Below, piece by piece: positions 49,367-61,193 of a stretch of DNA of 64,000 bases. The notes beneath the pieces are model-generated. The model did no database searches. It was given only the letters and a program-made list of their open reading frames with translations, and had not been told where the DNA came from. Position 1 is the first letter of the stretch. Each line of letters begins with the position of its first letter. This stretch comes from Mytilisepta virgata. Its lineage: Eukaryota; Mollusca; Bivalvia; Mytilida; Mytilidae. The translations under genes and the position numbers were made by a program. The stretch spans positions 90,434,513 through 90,498,512 of the forward strand of contig CM051521.1 in NCBI GenBank assembly GCA_028015205.1. Direction: 5' to 3'.

Positions 49367-49957
49367 GTTACCAGAACCTACATGTTATGCTTTAGTAACT
49401 TTATTTGAATTTTGTATTTTGGTCCATTTCTCAAAACTGTATGATGATTTTACAACTACAGGTACGATCTTCTTTTTTAGTTCCAAGCAGATCAGCAAAA
49501 TATGAATGAAAATTTCACACTTAAATGACTCCATTGAATTTAAGCTGCAGTAATTGTGCATTCATTATTTTCCATGGGATATCAATTAATATAAACAGGA
49601 TATAATGTTAAACTTTGATATATCTAAAATATTTCCCAGAATTATTTCCTATCAAATAATAGATGTGAATTCTGTCTACAGTAGAACGGGACATCCATGT
49701 CTTACCAGCTTACAGAAACAATATCTAGTTATAGCATATTCTATTACCGCTTTTGCAAAATTTGCATTAATTATTCCTTCAGTAATCATTGTAAGTTGGA
49801 TTTTCTAAGATAAGCAATAATTTCCAAATTTACAGTAGATTAGACTAAGGACTTGAAAATGCATAAAAGTAGTGAAAAAAAAATCCCATTTATCATATAT
49901 ACTTATAGTACTAAATACATGTATGATGGTTTTTGCATATGTGTAAGGCCAAAAAAA

Positions 49958-50366
49958 TATAGTCTTGTTTCTTGCTACCCGACCAACCCTGTTTTTTTCA
50001 TGCCTGAACCTAAAGTTTTTGACAAAATCAGAAAAAAAAATTGATTTTCCAAATTACCGGAATTCGATGCCGTCACCAAACTCCGATTTCTGTCTTTCTC
50101 AACAACATGGCCGCCTCCCATGCCTGTAGCACTATTGTGCTCAGTAGCTCTAGTGTGTTGAAGCTTACTTTTCATGAATGTAGACATTATTCAAATAAAA
50201 GACATTTGATAACGTCTTTATTGAACTGTCACATGTTACATTATTATGTCACAGAAGTCCATACCTGAAAAAAAGAAGAGAAAAAAAAGTAAAATGGAAA
50301 AAAAAAATCTTTTTCTGACCTACCTACCCTATTTTTTTCTGGACAGTAGCAGGAAACAAGACTATA
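49958..50366. mobile_element. 409-bp element with 22-bp inverted ends
   Basis: TATAGTCTTGTTTCTTGCTA at the left is matched inverted by TAGCAGGAAACAAGACTATA at the right, with one mismatch. The interior includes ACAACATGGCCGCCTCCCAT and open stretches on both strands of 70-75 codons that I do not recognise. TA or TATA may be the target. Confidence 0.55.
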
Positions 50367-50561
50367 ACAACCGGAAGTTAAGAACCCATATTTGCACACC
50401 CCATGCTAATTCTGCTTTCAAATGTACCCAGGCTGATATGGTCATATCAGACTGGGTGTATCATATGATCATGCTGATATGGCCATATCACACTGGGTGC
50501 TTTTGGAATAAGTTCAAGACAGTATAAATATATGATAAACAGATTAATACATGACCTAATG

Positions 50562-50640
50562 CATATCAGACCGGGTATCATCCCTCGACCCATATCTTGG
50601 TCTGATATGGGAGTCTCTGAATGATACCTGGTCTGATATG
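50562..50640. repeat. 79-bp inverted-repeat element
   Basis: CATATCAGACCGGGTATCAT at the left is inverted at the right as ATGATACCTGGTCTGATATG (19 of 20). A related cluster with GATATGGTCATATCAGACTG and GATATGGCCATATCACACTG lies just upstream at 50431-50500. Confidence 0.6.
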
Positions 50641-51269
50641 AAGTTTGCATTATTTTGCTTTCTTTTTAACACCTCAAACCACATTGCAACTTTGTACTTT
50701 TTCTTTATTTTGCCTCTGCCCTTAAATTTGAGCTTAATAAGAAATTAAGGATGTTAAAACTTGTTATTATTTTTAAGTGAAGACAAATAGAACTGTTTTA
50801 AAAAAATATTGAACAACATCTGTGGAAATTATCAGTTGCTGTAAACAAATGGAATGAGTTTTAATCGATAATCTGTTATTTGCAATTAACCAATAATCTA
50901 GCGTAAAATTCTTTCAGAGTCTTAATACAATCAACTTGAATAAAGTGAAAGTAAGCTTTTGTGGAGTAATGTATTTGATTCATTTATAGACTTGAATTTG
51001 GCATTTACATTTAAAATATCACTAAAACTAGAAGATTCATTGTCTGGTTGTTTGTCTGTCTGTCACCAAATGATGTGTATGTAACTTGTCATTCATCTTT
51101 TGGTGGATTTTCTTCATGTTTGGTACCATGATTGGTCATGACCTCACAATGAGCATATTATACCAATTCTATAGTTGATTGGTTTTTGCAAGAGATATAG
51201 CCCTTTTCATATCTGTTGTCTGAATATCCTGTGCAAGCAAGTAGTCATTTATCTTTTGTTGTGTTTTTT

Positions 51270-53971
51270 AGCTCACCTGGCCTACAAGGCCATGTGAGCT
51301 TTTGCCATCACTTGCCTACCCTGAAATTTTGAAGGAAATTCCAAAATCCATTTAGGAGTTATTGCCCTTTTTAGCTCACCAGACCCGAAGGGTCATGTGA
51401 GCTATTGCCATCACTTGGCGTCCGTCGTCCGTCCGTCCGTCGTCCGTCGTCCGTCCGTAAACTTTTTCAAACGTTAACTCCTCTTACACCATAAGACCAA
51501 TTGCAACCAAACTTCGTACAGTTGTTTATTGGTATATGTGCTACAAAACTATCGTTTGGATTTTGATTCGTAAAAAAACATGGCCGCCATGGCTAAAAAT
51601 AGAACATAGGGGTAAATTGCAGTTTTTTGCAAATAACTCAAAAACCATAACAGATATCAAAATTCTGGCATAGGGTAAAAGTGTTCAGCACCTCAAGATC
51701 TACCTGCCCTGAAATTTTGAAGAAGATCCAACAACCCATGTAGGAGTTATTGCCCTTTTTCTGCATTTTTTCCAAATTTTGCACTTATTAAGCTCTATAT
51801 CTTGGATACTATAAAGGAAATTTGAAAAATTTAAATTTCATATTGTTAGGCACACAAAGATCTACAAAATTTGTAACAGGATCGAAGTTGTAGGTTCGTT
51901 CCTTTTAGGAGTTATTCCCTTTAGATCGTCAAAATTGACCATTTTTGCAGTCTTTATTCATTGTAATAAAATCGTTAACTCCTCTTACACCATAAGTTTA
52001 ATTGCAACCAAACTTAGTGTAGTTGTTCCTTGGCATGAGTGCTACTAAACTATCGTTTGGATTTTTGATTTGTAAAAAAACATGGCTGCCATGGCTAAAA
52101 ATAGAACATAGGGGTAAATTGCAGTTTTTTGCAAATAACTCAAAAATGGTGACAGATATCAAAATTCTGATGGGAAGCTAAAGTGTTCAACACCTAAAGA
52201 TCTACCTGCTTTGAAATTTTGAAGAAGATGTAACCACCCATGTAGTAGTTATTGCCCTTTTTCTTGATTTTTTTTTGAAATTTGTACTTATTAAGTTGTA
52301 TGATCATTCCTTTTAGGAGTTATTCCCCTTAGAACATCAAAATTGACCATTTTCACAGCATTTCCCTTAGTTTGCAAAATGTTTAAATGAGCCCTTTAGG
52401 AGTTAAAGTTTTGTCCCTTAAATGTCAAAATAACTGTTGATGCCTTATAGATGGCAAACTGTAGAAAATGAAAAAAAGCTTTTGATTGCGTGTAAATTTG
52501 TTTTTAAATGGCTATTTATTAAAATATAAATTCAATGTTACCTCAAGATACAATAGTACTTAAAAATAACTTTCATTAGATGTATATATTTATATATTTT
52601 TTGTGAAATTAGTTTTGAAACTGGCTGTGGTCAGCACTCATTGTTTGACATTTTTGGCTTTTTTTTTATGTTATTATTTCAAAAATCTTCTTCTCTGAAA
52701 CTACTATTGAAAATCAAATGAAAATTGGTAAGATTGTTCCTTAGGGTATCCTTCAAAAAGTTAATGCTTGGATTTTTGATTGGTCGAAAAACATGTCCAC
52801 TCTTACTAAAAATAGAACATAGGGGTCAAAATGCTGTTTTTTGCTATTTTTTTCTGAATTATAGAAAGAAAATGAAGATGAAAGCTACTTTCAAGGTAAA
52901 CATGGTATCCCGAGTTGAATGGTGATGATGAAAGTTTGTTTTGGACGGCCATTTTTAAAATGGCTGCCATTTTCCCGCCATTTTTTTACACTTGCTCGGA
53001 TTTCAACAATATTTGGTTTTTAAAGTAAACATGGTATCCTTAGTGAATGGTGATGATGAGATTTAGTTTATAGTGCATTGTTTACCTGGTGAGCGATTCA
53101 GGCTCTTGAGAGCCTCTTGTTTCGTCAAATTTTCAAAATTTTAACATTTTTCGTCATTTATCTCCAAAACTATTCGAGATAGAAGTGAAATGTAAATTTG
53201 ATAAATGTTTGCCATGTTGAGATCTACATACCCTGAAATTTTAAAGGAAATCCCAAAACCCATTTAGGAGTTATTGCCCTTTTTCGTCAAATTTTAAAAA
53301 TTTAACATTTTTCGTCATTTATCTCCAAAACTATTTGAGATAGAAGTGAAATGTAAATTGGAAAAATCTTTGCCATGTTGAGATCTACATACCCTGAAAT
53401 TTTGAAGGAAATTCCAAAACCCATTTAGGAGTTATTGCCCTTTTTTCGTCAAATTTTCAAAATTTTAACATTTTTCGTCATTTATCTCCAAAACTATTTG
53501 AGATAGAAGTGAAATGTAAATTTGAAAAATGTTTGACATGTTGAGATCTACATACCCAGAAATTTTAAAGGAAATCCCAAAACCCATTTAGGAGTTATTG
53601 CCCTTTTTTGTCAAATTTTCAAAATTTTAACATTTTTGCACTGTCATCTGTTGCCCGACAAAACGACAAAAAATAATACCAACATATAAACATCCACATG
53701 GAATTTATAAAAAACTCAGAAACCACTGAACCAAAGTTGCAATAGTCTTTAGGTGATCCCTTGAAAAATACTGTCCAGCATGTCAGCACTCCAACTAGGA
53801 CTACCACCATCAGGGAACATATTTTAACATTAAACCTTATGAAAAATAAATATTCAACAAATGTTCCCTGAACAATTGATCCAATTGCAACAAACTTGGT
53901 CAAATAGTTGATTAATTGTCCAATGAAAACCAGACTCCAGGTGAGCGATACAGGCTCTGGTGAGCCTCTTG
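51270..53971 (-). mobile_element. Family-A element (A7), host of a nested A element
   Basis: Left part 51270-51372 has the hairpin AGCTCACCTGGCCTACAAGG / CCATGTGAGCT and a core fragment ending GTTATTGCCCTTTTT. After the nested copy (51373-53119) the core resumes at 53120 with CGTCAAATTTTC and runs as about three tandem units of roughly 155 bp to 53640, then a unique part, ending GGCTCTGGTGAGCCTCTTG at 53971. Confidence 0.82.
51373..53119 (-). mobile_element. Family-A element (A8) nested in A7
   Basis: Hairpin AGCTCACCAGACCCGAAGGG / TCATGTGAGCT, a long GTCC/GTC microsatellite (51420-51462), core units with AACATGGCCGCCATGG and AACATAGGGGTAAATTGCAG spaced about 500 bp apart, and the end GCGATTCAGGCTCTTGAGAG plus CCTCTTG. 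The flanks are the T run and CGTCAAATTTTC of an A7 core unit. Confidence 0.85.
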
Positions 53972-55665
53972 TTTTTTATATCATGGGCACGACTTGGGAA
54001 TGCACATATTAAGCAAATTCACAATTGATTGATACATGTATTTGCAAGAATTAGATCCCTTTTGATTTCTATTGACTGAATATCTTGTGAAAGCATTATA
54101 TCTTTTAGCAGATATTGTTCATATTTGGTAATTTTGTTGGGCATGACTTACCAGTCTGTTGTCTGAATATCTTGTGTACTCAACTCATCTTTTACTTTTA
54201 GTGGATTGTGTGAATATTTAGCAAGTTTGTTTGCATAACCTGTGTACACAACAAGTCATTGATCTTTTGGTAGATGAGTTTATATTTGCTATCAGAGTTG
54301 AACATGGTCTAAATAACCATGTATTATACATGTACATGTACAAATTTCCCGTTCATTTGCAAATTTCCAAGTCAGTTGTATTTCCATATAGAGAATGGAA
54401 AATAGAAACAGGGAATGGGTCAAAGAGACAACAACCCGACCAAAGAGCAGAAAACAGCTTAAGGCTTTCGCATCTTCTGAATGTATCAATTCTTTTTTCT
54501 TTTGATGCATTGTTCATAATTTGACTACTGGGCGGTGGGGGTTTAGTAGCACAACAGCATGTGCAGTTTCATTGTTTTTGTGAAGAATTACTGAAGAATA
54601 GGACAGCAAATATTTTATATCTGCAGAAATGAATGATTTGTGTTAAAATTAAATTTTTTTTTTTTCATAAAAGTCATTGAAATTTTTTACAGAAGTCATT
54701 GAAATATTATCTCAAAGGGCATTTAACACAGGTTCTATGTTTTTATTTAAATGTTGTATTTGAATTTGGCAGCCTTAAAGGTGGAAGGGGACTGTACTGC
54801 AGTAAACTCTCTTTATTCTCTTCCCTATTTTAGCCATATTGTTATATATTATTAATTTTCAGTAAGTCTAAAATTCTTCACTAATCTGGTCATTTGTTTT
54901 GAAAAATAGATTGCCTCTGAAACCAAGGCTAGAGGATATACTAGTTTTCTTAAGAACTTGCCTTATAGCATGTCATGTATGGCTAAGCTAAAGATGCTGA
55001 ACAGAAAAAATAGCAAACATTATGTGTAGTATTGATTGTTTTTTTCTCTATTTCTTGAAAGGAATGCTAGATCATTAAAGAAAATTTCAACATCACTGAT
55101 TCATTTCTACATGGTACAAGATGAGTTATTTCTTTAATTGTATTGATAAGTTATTTTCTTTTTGAAACTGATATTTAATTCATAGGTTTTGTCATTTAAT
55201 AATCCATAATTAATGAAAGCACAGTTATACCCAAGATGGGTTAAAGTCTTTTAAACATAATAAATTTTGTACAAATTATACTGAAAAAAATGACATAATA
55301 AACAGACAAATGAAAACTATTTAGTTGTGACAAGTCATCTTATTTAAATTGGATTGTCTCCCTTATGGAACACCAAATTGGGAAAGTTAACAATATTTAT
55401 TGAAATACAGAGAGAAATTAAATTTATTGGTAGAAAATGAAACTTTTCATCAAATTTAGATTTAAGAAACCTTCTTCTGAGAGCATAAATAGTAATTTTC
55501 CACAATCTATATAACTGATATACATGTATATGTTTCAAGTATTGGCTAAGAAAATTAAAAGGCTAATGAAAATATAACAAATGCAATATTTGTCAATTCT
55601 TGGAAAAAAATGGACACTATCAAATGGTTTAATTAACACATATACATGTAAATACAATTTATTTT
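53972..55665. other. No gene seen
   Basis: AT-rich sequence between the A7 and B elements. Only the mytilid repeat fragment at 54394-54465 is recognised. Confidence 0.5.
54394..54465 (+). repeat. Fragment of a common mytilid repeat
   Basis: The text GGGAATGGGTCAAAGAGACA and ACAACCCGACCAAAGAGCAG is a motif I recall as frequent in mussel sequences. It is short and without coding content. The memory is unverified. Confidence 0.4.
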
Positions 55666-56450
55666 TATACGACCGCAAAATTTTTGCGGTCGTATATTGG
55701 TATGACGTTGGCGTTGTCGTCGTCGTCGTCGTTGTCGTCGTCGTCGTCCGTCGTCCGAAGACATTTGGTTTTCGCACTATAACTTTAGTATAAGTTAATA
55801 GAAATCTATGAAATTTAAACACAAGGTTTATGACCACAAAAGGAAGGTTGGGATTGATTTTGGGAGTTTTGGTCCCAACAGTTTAAGAATCAGGGGCCAA
55901 AAAAGGGCCCAATAAGCATTTTTCTAGGTTTTCGCACAATAACTCTAGTATAAGTAAATAGAAATCTATGAAATTTTAACACAAGGTTTATGACCACAAA
56001 AGGAAGGTTGGGATTGTTTTTGGGAGTTTTGGTCCCAACAGTTTAGGAATTAGGGGCTAAAAAAGGGCCAAAATAAGCATTTTTCTTGGTTTTTGCACAA
56101 TAACTTTAGTATAAGTAAATAGAAATCTATGAAATTTAAACACAAGGTTTATGACCACAAAAGGAAGGTTGGGATTGATTTTGGGAGTTTTGGTCCCAAC
56201 AGTTTAGGAATTAGGGGCCAAAAGGGTCCAAAATTAAACTTTGTTTGATTTCATTGAAAATTTAACTATTGGGGTTCTTTGATATGCCGAATCTAACCGT
56301 GCATTTAGGATCTTAATTTTTGGTCCCGTTTTTTCAAATTGGTCTACATTAAGGTCCAAAGGGTCCAAAATTAAACTTAGTTTGATTTTAACAAAAATTG
56401 AATTCTTTGGGTTCTTTGATATGCTGAATCTAAACATGTACTTAGTTTTT

Positions 56451-58433
56451 AGCTCACCTGACACGAAGGGTCATGTGAGCTATTGCTATCACTTGGCGTC
56501 CGTCGTCCGTCTGTCGTCCATCGTCCGTCCGTCCGTCCGTCGTCCGTTAACTTTTTCAAACGTTAACTCCTCCAACACCATAAGTCCAACTGCAACCAAA
56601 CTTGGTACAGTTATTAACTGGTATGGGTGCTACAAATCTATTGTTTGGATTTTTGATTCGTATAAAAACATGGCCGTCATGGCTAAAAATAGAACATAGG
56701 GGTAAATCGCAGTTTTTTGCAAATAAGTCAGAAACGGTCACAGATATCAAAATTCTGGCATAGGGTAAAAGTGATCAGCACCTCAAGATCTACCTGCCCT
56801 GAAATTTTGAAGAAGATCCAACCACTCATTTCAGAGTTATCACCCTTTTTTTTGACATTTTTGGCTTTTTTTTATGTTATTATTTCAAAAATCTTCTCCT
56901 CTGAAACTACTGAATGGATTTGGATAAAACTTAGCATGATTGTTCCTTAGGATATCCTGCACAAAGTTTACGCTTCGATTTTTGATCCATCGAAAAACAT
57001 GGCCACTGTTACTAAAAATAGAACATAGGGGTCAAACAACAGTTTTTCGCAAGTATCTAAAAAATCATTAGGTTAAGGCAAACTCTGGCAGGTTGAAAGT
57101 GTTCAGCATGATGAGAGCTACCTGAGTGCTGATTTTCGTGAAAATCTGTATACTGATGTTAGAGTTATTGCCCTTTTTTGACATTTTTGGCTTTTTTTTA
57201 TGTTATTATTTCAAAAATCTTCTCCTCTGAAACTACTGAATGGATTTGGATAAAACTTAGCATGATTGTTCCTTAGGGTATCCTGCACAAAGTTTTTGCT
57301 TCGATTTTTGATCCGTCGAAAAACATGGCCACTGTTACTAAAAATAGAACATAGGGGTCAAACAACAGTTTTTCGCAAATATCTCAAAAATCATTAGGTT
57401 ACGCCAAATTCTGCAGGTTGAAAGTGTTCAGCATGATGAGAGCTACCTGCGTGCTGATTTTTGTGAAAATCTGTCAACTGATGTTAGAGTTATTGCCCTT
57501 TTTTGACATTTTTGGCTTTTTTTATGTTATTATTTCAAAAATCTTCTTCTCTAAAACTACTATTCAAAATCAAATGAAACTTGGTAAGATTGTTCCTTAG
57601 GGTATTCTGCAAAAAGTTAATGCTTGGATTTTTGATTGGTCAAAAAACATGTCCGCCCTTACTAAAAATAGAACATAGGTGTCAAAATGCTGTTTTTTGC
57701 TATTCTTTCCTGAATTATAGAAATAAAATGAAGATGAAAGCTACTTTCAAGGCAAACATGGTATCCCGAGTTGAATGGTGATGATGAAAGTTTGTTTTGG
57801 ACGGCCATTTTTAAAATGGCTGCCATTTTCCCGCCATTTTTTACACTTGCTCGGATTTCAACAATATTTGGTTTTTAAAGTAAACATGGTATCCTTAGTG
57901 AATTTTGATGATGAGAATGTTGTATAACAATGATTAAACTTCATAATATGTGAGCTTTTAATATGCCATCACTTGGTGTCTGTCATCATCGTTGTTAACA
58001 AATTTTCAAACATCTTCTTCTCTGAAACTACTGGAGGGATTTGGATGAAACTTAGCATGATTGTTCCTGCAATATTTCCTTTTCAAGTACAATAAAAAGC
58101 CTTAACCCACAATTTTTACATAACTTCTTTCAAACATTTTAAAAACGAAGACAACATATAGACCAAAAGATTTATACTTGTATTTGAAGATGAATTAAAG
58201 CTTGTATTTTGTATTGTGAATCATCAGATTGACCATGACTGTATCTTAATCAAGCGTAGGGAGAACTCATGCCCATTTCTTTCCAGAGGTTCTTGAAAGG
58301 CTTTTAAAGGTATTTTCAGCATTTTACGTGACCTTTAATACTCAGTTTAATTTACAACAAACATTAATCTATTAATTTAGTTTATAGTGCATTGTTTGCC
58401 AGGTGAGCGATTCAGGCTCTTGAGAGCCTCTTG
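56451..58433 (-). mobile_element. Family-A element (A9) nested in the family-B foldback
   Basis: Hairpin AGCTCACCTGACACGAAGGG / TCATGTGAGCT, GTCC/GTC microsatellite (56499-56546), core units of about 310 bp repeated between about 56840 and 57540 (AACATGGCCACTG, AACATAGGGGTCAAA), a degenerate second head at about 57950-58010, and the end AGGCTCTTGAGAGCCTCTTG. It closely resembles A8 and shares a segment with it (52650-53040 against 57500-57900). Confidence 0.85.
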
Positions 58434-58744
58434 TTTTATTATGGGCCCAGTTTTCAAGTTGGTCCAAATCGGGGTCCAAAATTAAACTTTGTTTGATTTC
58501 ATCGAAAATTGAACTATTGGGGTTCTTTGATATGCCGAATCTAACCGTGCATTTAGATTCTTAATTTTTGGTCCCGTTTTCAAATTGGTCTACATTAAGG
58601 TCCAAAGGGTCCAAAATTAAACTTAGTTTGATTTTAACAAAAATTGAATTCTTTGGGTTCTTTGATATGCTGAATCTAAACATGTACTTAGTTTTTTTAT
58701 TATGGGCCGAGTTTTCAAGTTGGTCCAAATCGGGGTCCAAAATT

Positions 58745-58756
58745 AGGGGTAAATTT

Positions 58757-58787
<31 letters not shown>

Positions 58788-60330
58788 CAATTCTCCACAG
58801 CATATTGTATTACACAAAAGCAAAAAACTGGGCACAGCTAGATACAACCGCAGATGTCGAACCCTGAATAGTTAGGGGAATTATGAACACAACATTCAAG
58901 CTTGATGCAATACTGAATTTGGATTGTGAATAAATATTTGACACAGCATAGGTTTCTGACACAGAATGAGTGTTGTCTAAGAACTTAAAAATTTTTAATT
59001 TACCTATTCAAACCATATCAGTATTATTTGTTTTTATATATAAATCAGAAATAACCAATTTAAAATTTAAAATTGGGCACACATATCAATTTCTTGCTAT
59101 TGCGCAATACTGTGCAATTGAAAATTTCTTGAAATATTTGACACATAATAGGTTTCTGACACAGAATAACTGAAATCAAAGAACTTAGAACTGGTCATAT
59201 GATTTCAATTTATATTCAATTTTTTGCTTCTTGTGCAATACAATATGCTGTGGAGAATTGCCCCCCCCCCCCCCCCAAAAAAAAAAAATTTACCCCTTTT
59301 TTAGCTTTTGTGCAATACACTATGAAGTTGCACATTGACCCCCCCCTCCCCAAAAACCCCCCAAAAACAATAAAATTTATTGTAGCACACCCCCCCCCCC
59401 CCCTTTTCTGCTCAAAAAAATTTGAAATTTTTAATTAAGTATAAAATGAGAAAAAAATTGCCCCCCTTCCCAATTTCTCATTTACCCCCCCTAAATTTTG
59501 TTTTCAAACCCCCCCCCCCCATTTCTTTATACTTTGCAACCATAACAGCCCATTTAAATACACTATAAACCTATTAAAATAGAAAATGACATCATAGTCA
59601 TGGATGGCAAATTTTAAATATACATAATTTAAAAGCAGTTTAGATGAGATAAACAAAAAGCTTCATCAACACATTTTATATTGGCAAATTTCCAATGAAG
59701 TTCATTAAACTAAAGTTACTGGCAAATTTCCAATGGAATTTGTTAATAATAAAGTTTTGATAACAGGGTACACATATCAATTTCTTGCTATTGCGCAATA
59801 CTGTGCAATTGAAGATTTCTTGCTATTGCACAATATTGTGCAATTGAAAATTTCTTGAAATATTTGACACATAATAGGTTTCTGACACAGAATAACTGAA
59901 ATCAAAGAACTTAGAATTGGTCATATGATTTCAATTTATATTCAGTTTTTTGCTTCTTCTGCAATACAATACGCTGTGGAGAATTGCCCCCCCCCCCCCC
60001 AAAAAAAATTGACCCCTTTTTTAGCTTTTGTGCAATACACTATGAAGTTGCACATTGACCCCCCCTCCCACAAAAAAACCCCAAAAAACAATAAAATTTA
60101 TTGTAACCCCCCCCCCCCCCACCCTTTTTTTGCTAAAAAAAATTTGAAATTTTCTTTTTAATTTATGAAATATGAAATGAGAAAAAAATTGCCTCACCCC
60201 AATTTCTCATTTACCCCTCCCTAAATTTTGTTTTCAAATCCCCCCCCATTTCTTTATACTTTGCAACAATAACAGCCCATTTAAATACACCATAAATGTA
60301 TTAAAATAGAAAATGACATCTTAGTCACGG
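58745..60330. repeat. Homopolymer-rich centre of the foldback with tandem ~690-bp units
   Basis: Contains 21 consecutive G at 58767-58787 preceded by T13, 16 C at 59261-59276, and further C runs near 59391-59403, 59512-59520, 59987-60000 and 60107-60120. Two direct units of about 690 bp begin at about 59078 and 59767 (ACACATATCAATTTCTTGCT, GCGCAATACTGTGCAATTGA). The segment AGAATTGCC next to the C run is inverted at 58787-58800, so the left arm extends into this region. Runs of G/C this long are prone to length error. Confidence 0.75.
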
Positions 60331-61193
60331 ATCAAACAAAGTTTAATTTTGGACCCTGATTTGGACCAACTTGAAAACTGGGCCCATAATAAAAAAACTA
60401 AGTACACGTTTAGATTCAGCATATCAAAGAACCCCAAGAATTCAATTTTTGTTAAAATCAAACTAAGTTTATTTTTGGACCCTTTGGACCTTAATGTAGA
60501 CCAATTTGAAAACGGGACCAAAAATTAAGAATCTAAATACACGGTTAGATTCGGCATATCAAAGAACCCCAATAGTTAAATTTTCAATGAAATCAAACAA
60601 AGTTTAATTTTGGACCCTTTTGGCCCCTAATTCCTAAACTGTTGGGACCAAAACTCCCAAAATCAATCCCAACCTTCCTTTTGTGGTCATAAACCTTGTG
60701 TTTAAATTTCATAGATTTCTATTTACTTATACTAAAGTTATTGTGCAAAAACCAAGAAAAATGCTTATTTGCGCCCTTTTTTAGCCCCTAATTCCTAAAC
60801 TGTTGGGACCAAAACTCCCAAAAACAATCCCAACCTTCCTTTTGTGGTCATAAACCTTGTGTTAAAATTTCATAGATTTCTATTTACTTATACTAGAGTT
60901 ATTGTGCGAAAACCAAGAAAAATGCTTATTGGGCCCTTTTTTGGAACCTAATTCTTAAACTGTTGGGACCAAAACTCCCAAAATCAATCCCAACCTTCCT
61001 TTTGTGGTCAAAAAACCTTGTGTTTAAATTTCATAGATTTTCTATTAACTTATACTAAAGTTATAGTGCGAAAACCAAATGTCTTCGGACGACGACGCCA
61101 ACGTCATACCAATATACGACCGCAAAAATTTTGCAGTCGTATAAAAACTATATTGATGAAAATTACATTTTCACTGCAAACTTTTTCATAATT

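Larger units (their letters stand above)
47831..51269. other. No confident gene; small repeats and one exon-like island
   Basis: Contains the A-unit scrap (48010-48060), an exon-like GC island with a good donor at 48594-48644, the 94-bp tandem repeat, and the two inverted-repeat elements at 49958-50366 and 50562-50640. Confidence 0.45.
55666..61143. mobile_element. Family-B foldback element with 31-nt hairpin ends (A9 nested inside)
   Basis: The left end is a perfect hairpin at 55666-55696 (TATACGACCGCAAAA, one T, then its reverse complement). The right end at 61113-61143 is the same hairpin with one mismatched pair. Inward, both arms carry a GTC/GAC microsatellite, ATTTGGTTTTCGCAC, and about three units of roughly 155 bp (TTTATGACCACAAAAGGAAG, TTTGGTCCCAACAGTTTA), then roughly 285-bp units with GATATGCCGAATCTAA. 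The arms are inverted relative to each other: left 55666-56450 plus 58434-58830, right about 59200-61143. The centre has homopolymer runs. No protein-coding capacity was seen. TIR ends may be TA-rich. Confidence 0.8.

Noticed and set aside
50041..50268. Possible exon around ACAACATGGCCGCCTCCCAT
   Set aside because: Lies inside the inverted-repeat element 49958-50366, is open on both strands and has no recognisable domain.
55535..55837. Poly-Thr / poly-Val open frames
   Set aside because: Translation of the GTC/GAC microsatellite of family B.
59199..60161. Pro/Lys-rich open frames
   Set aside because: Translation of C and A homopolymer runs in the foldback centre.
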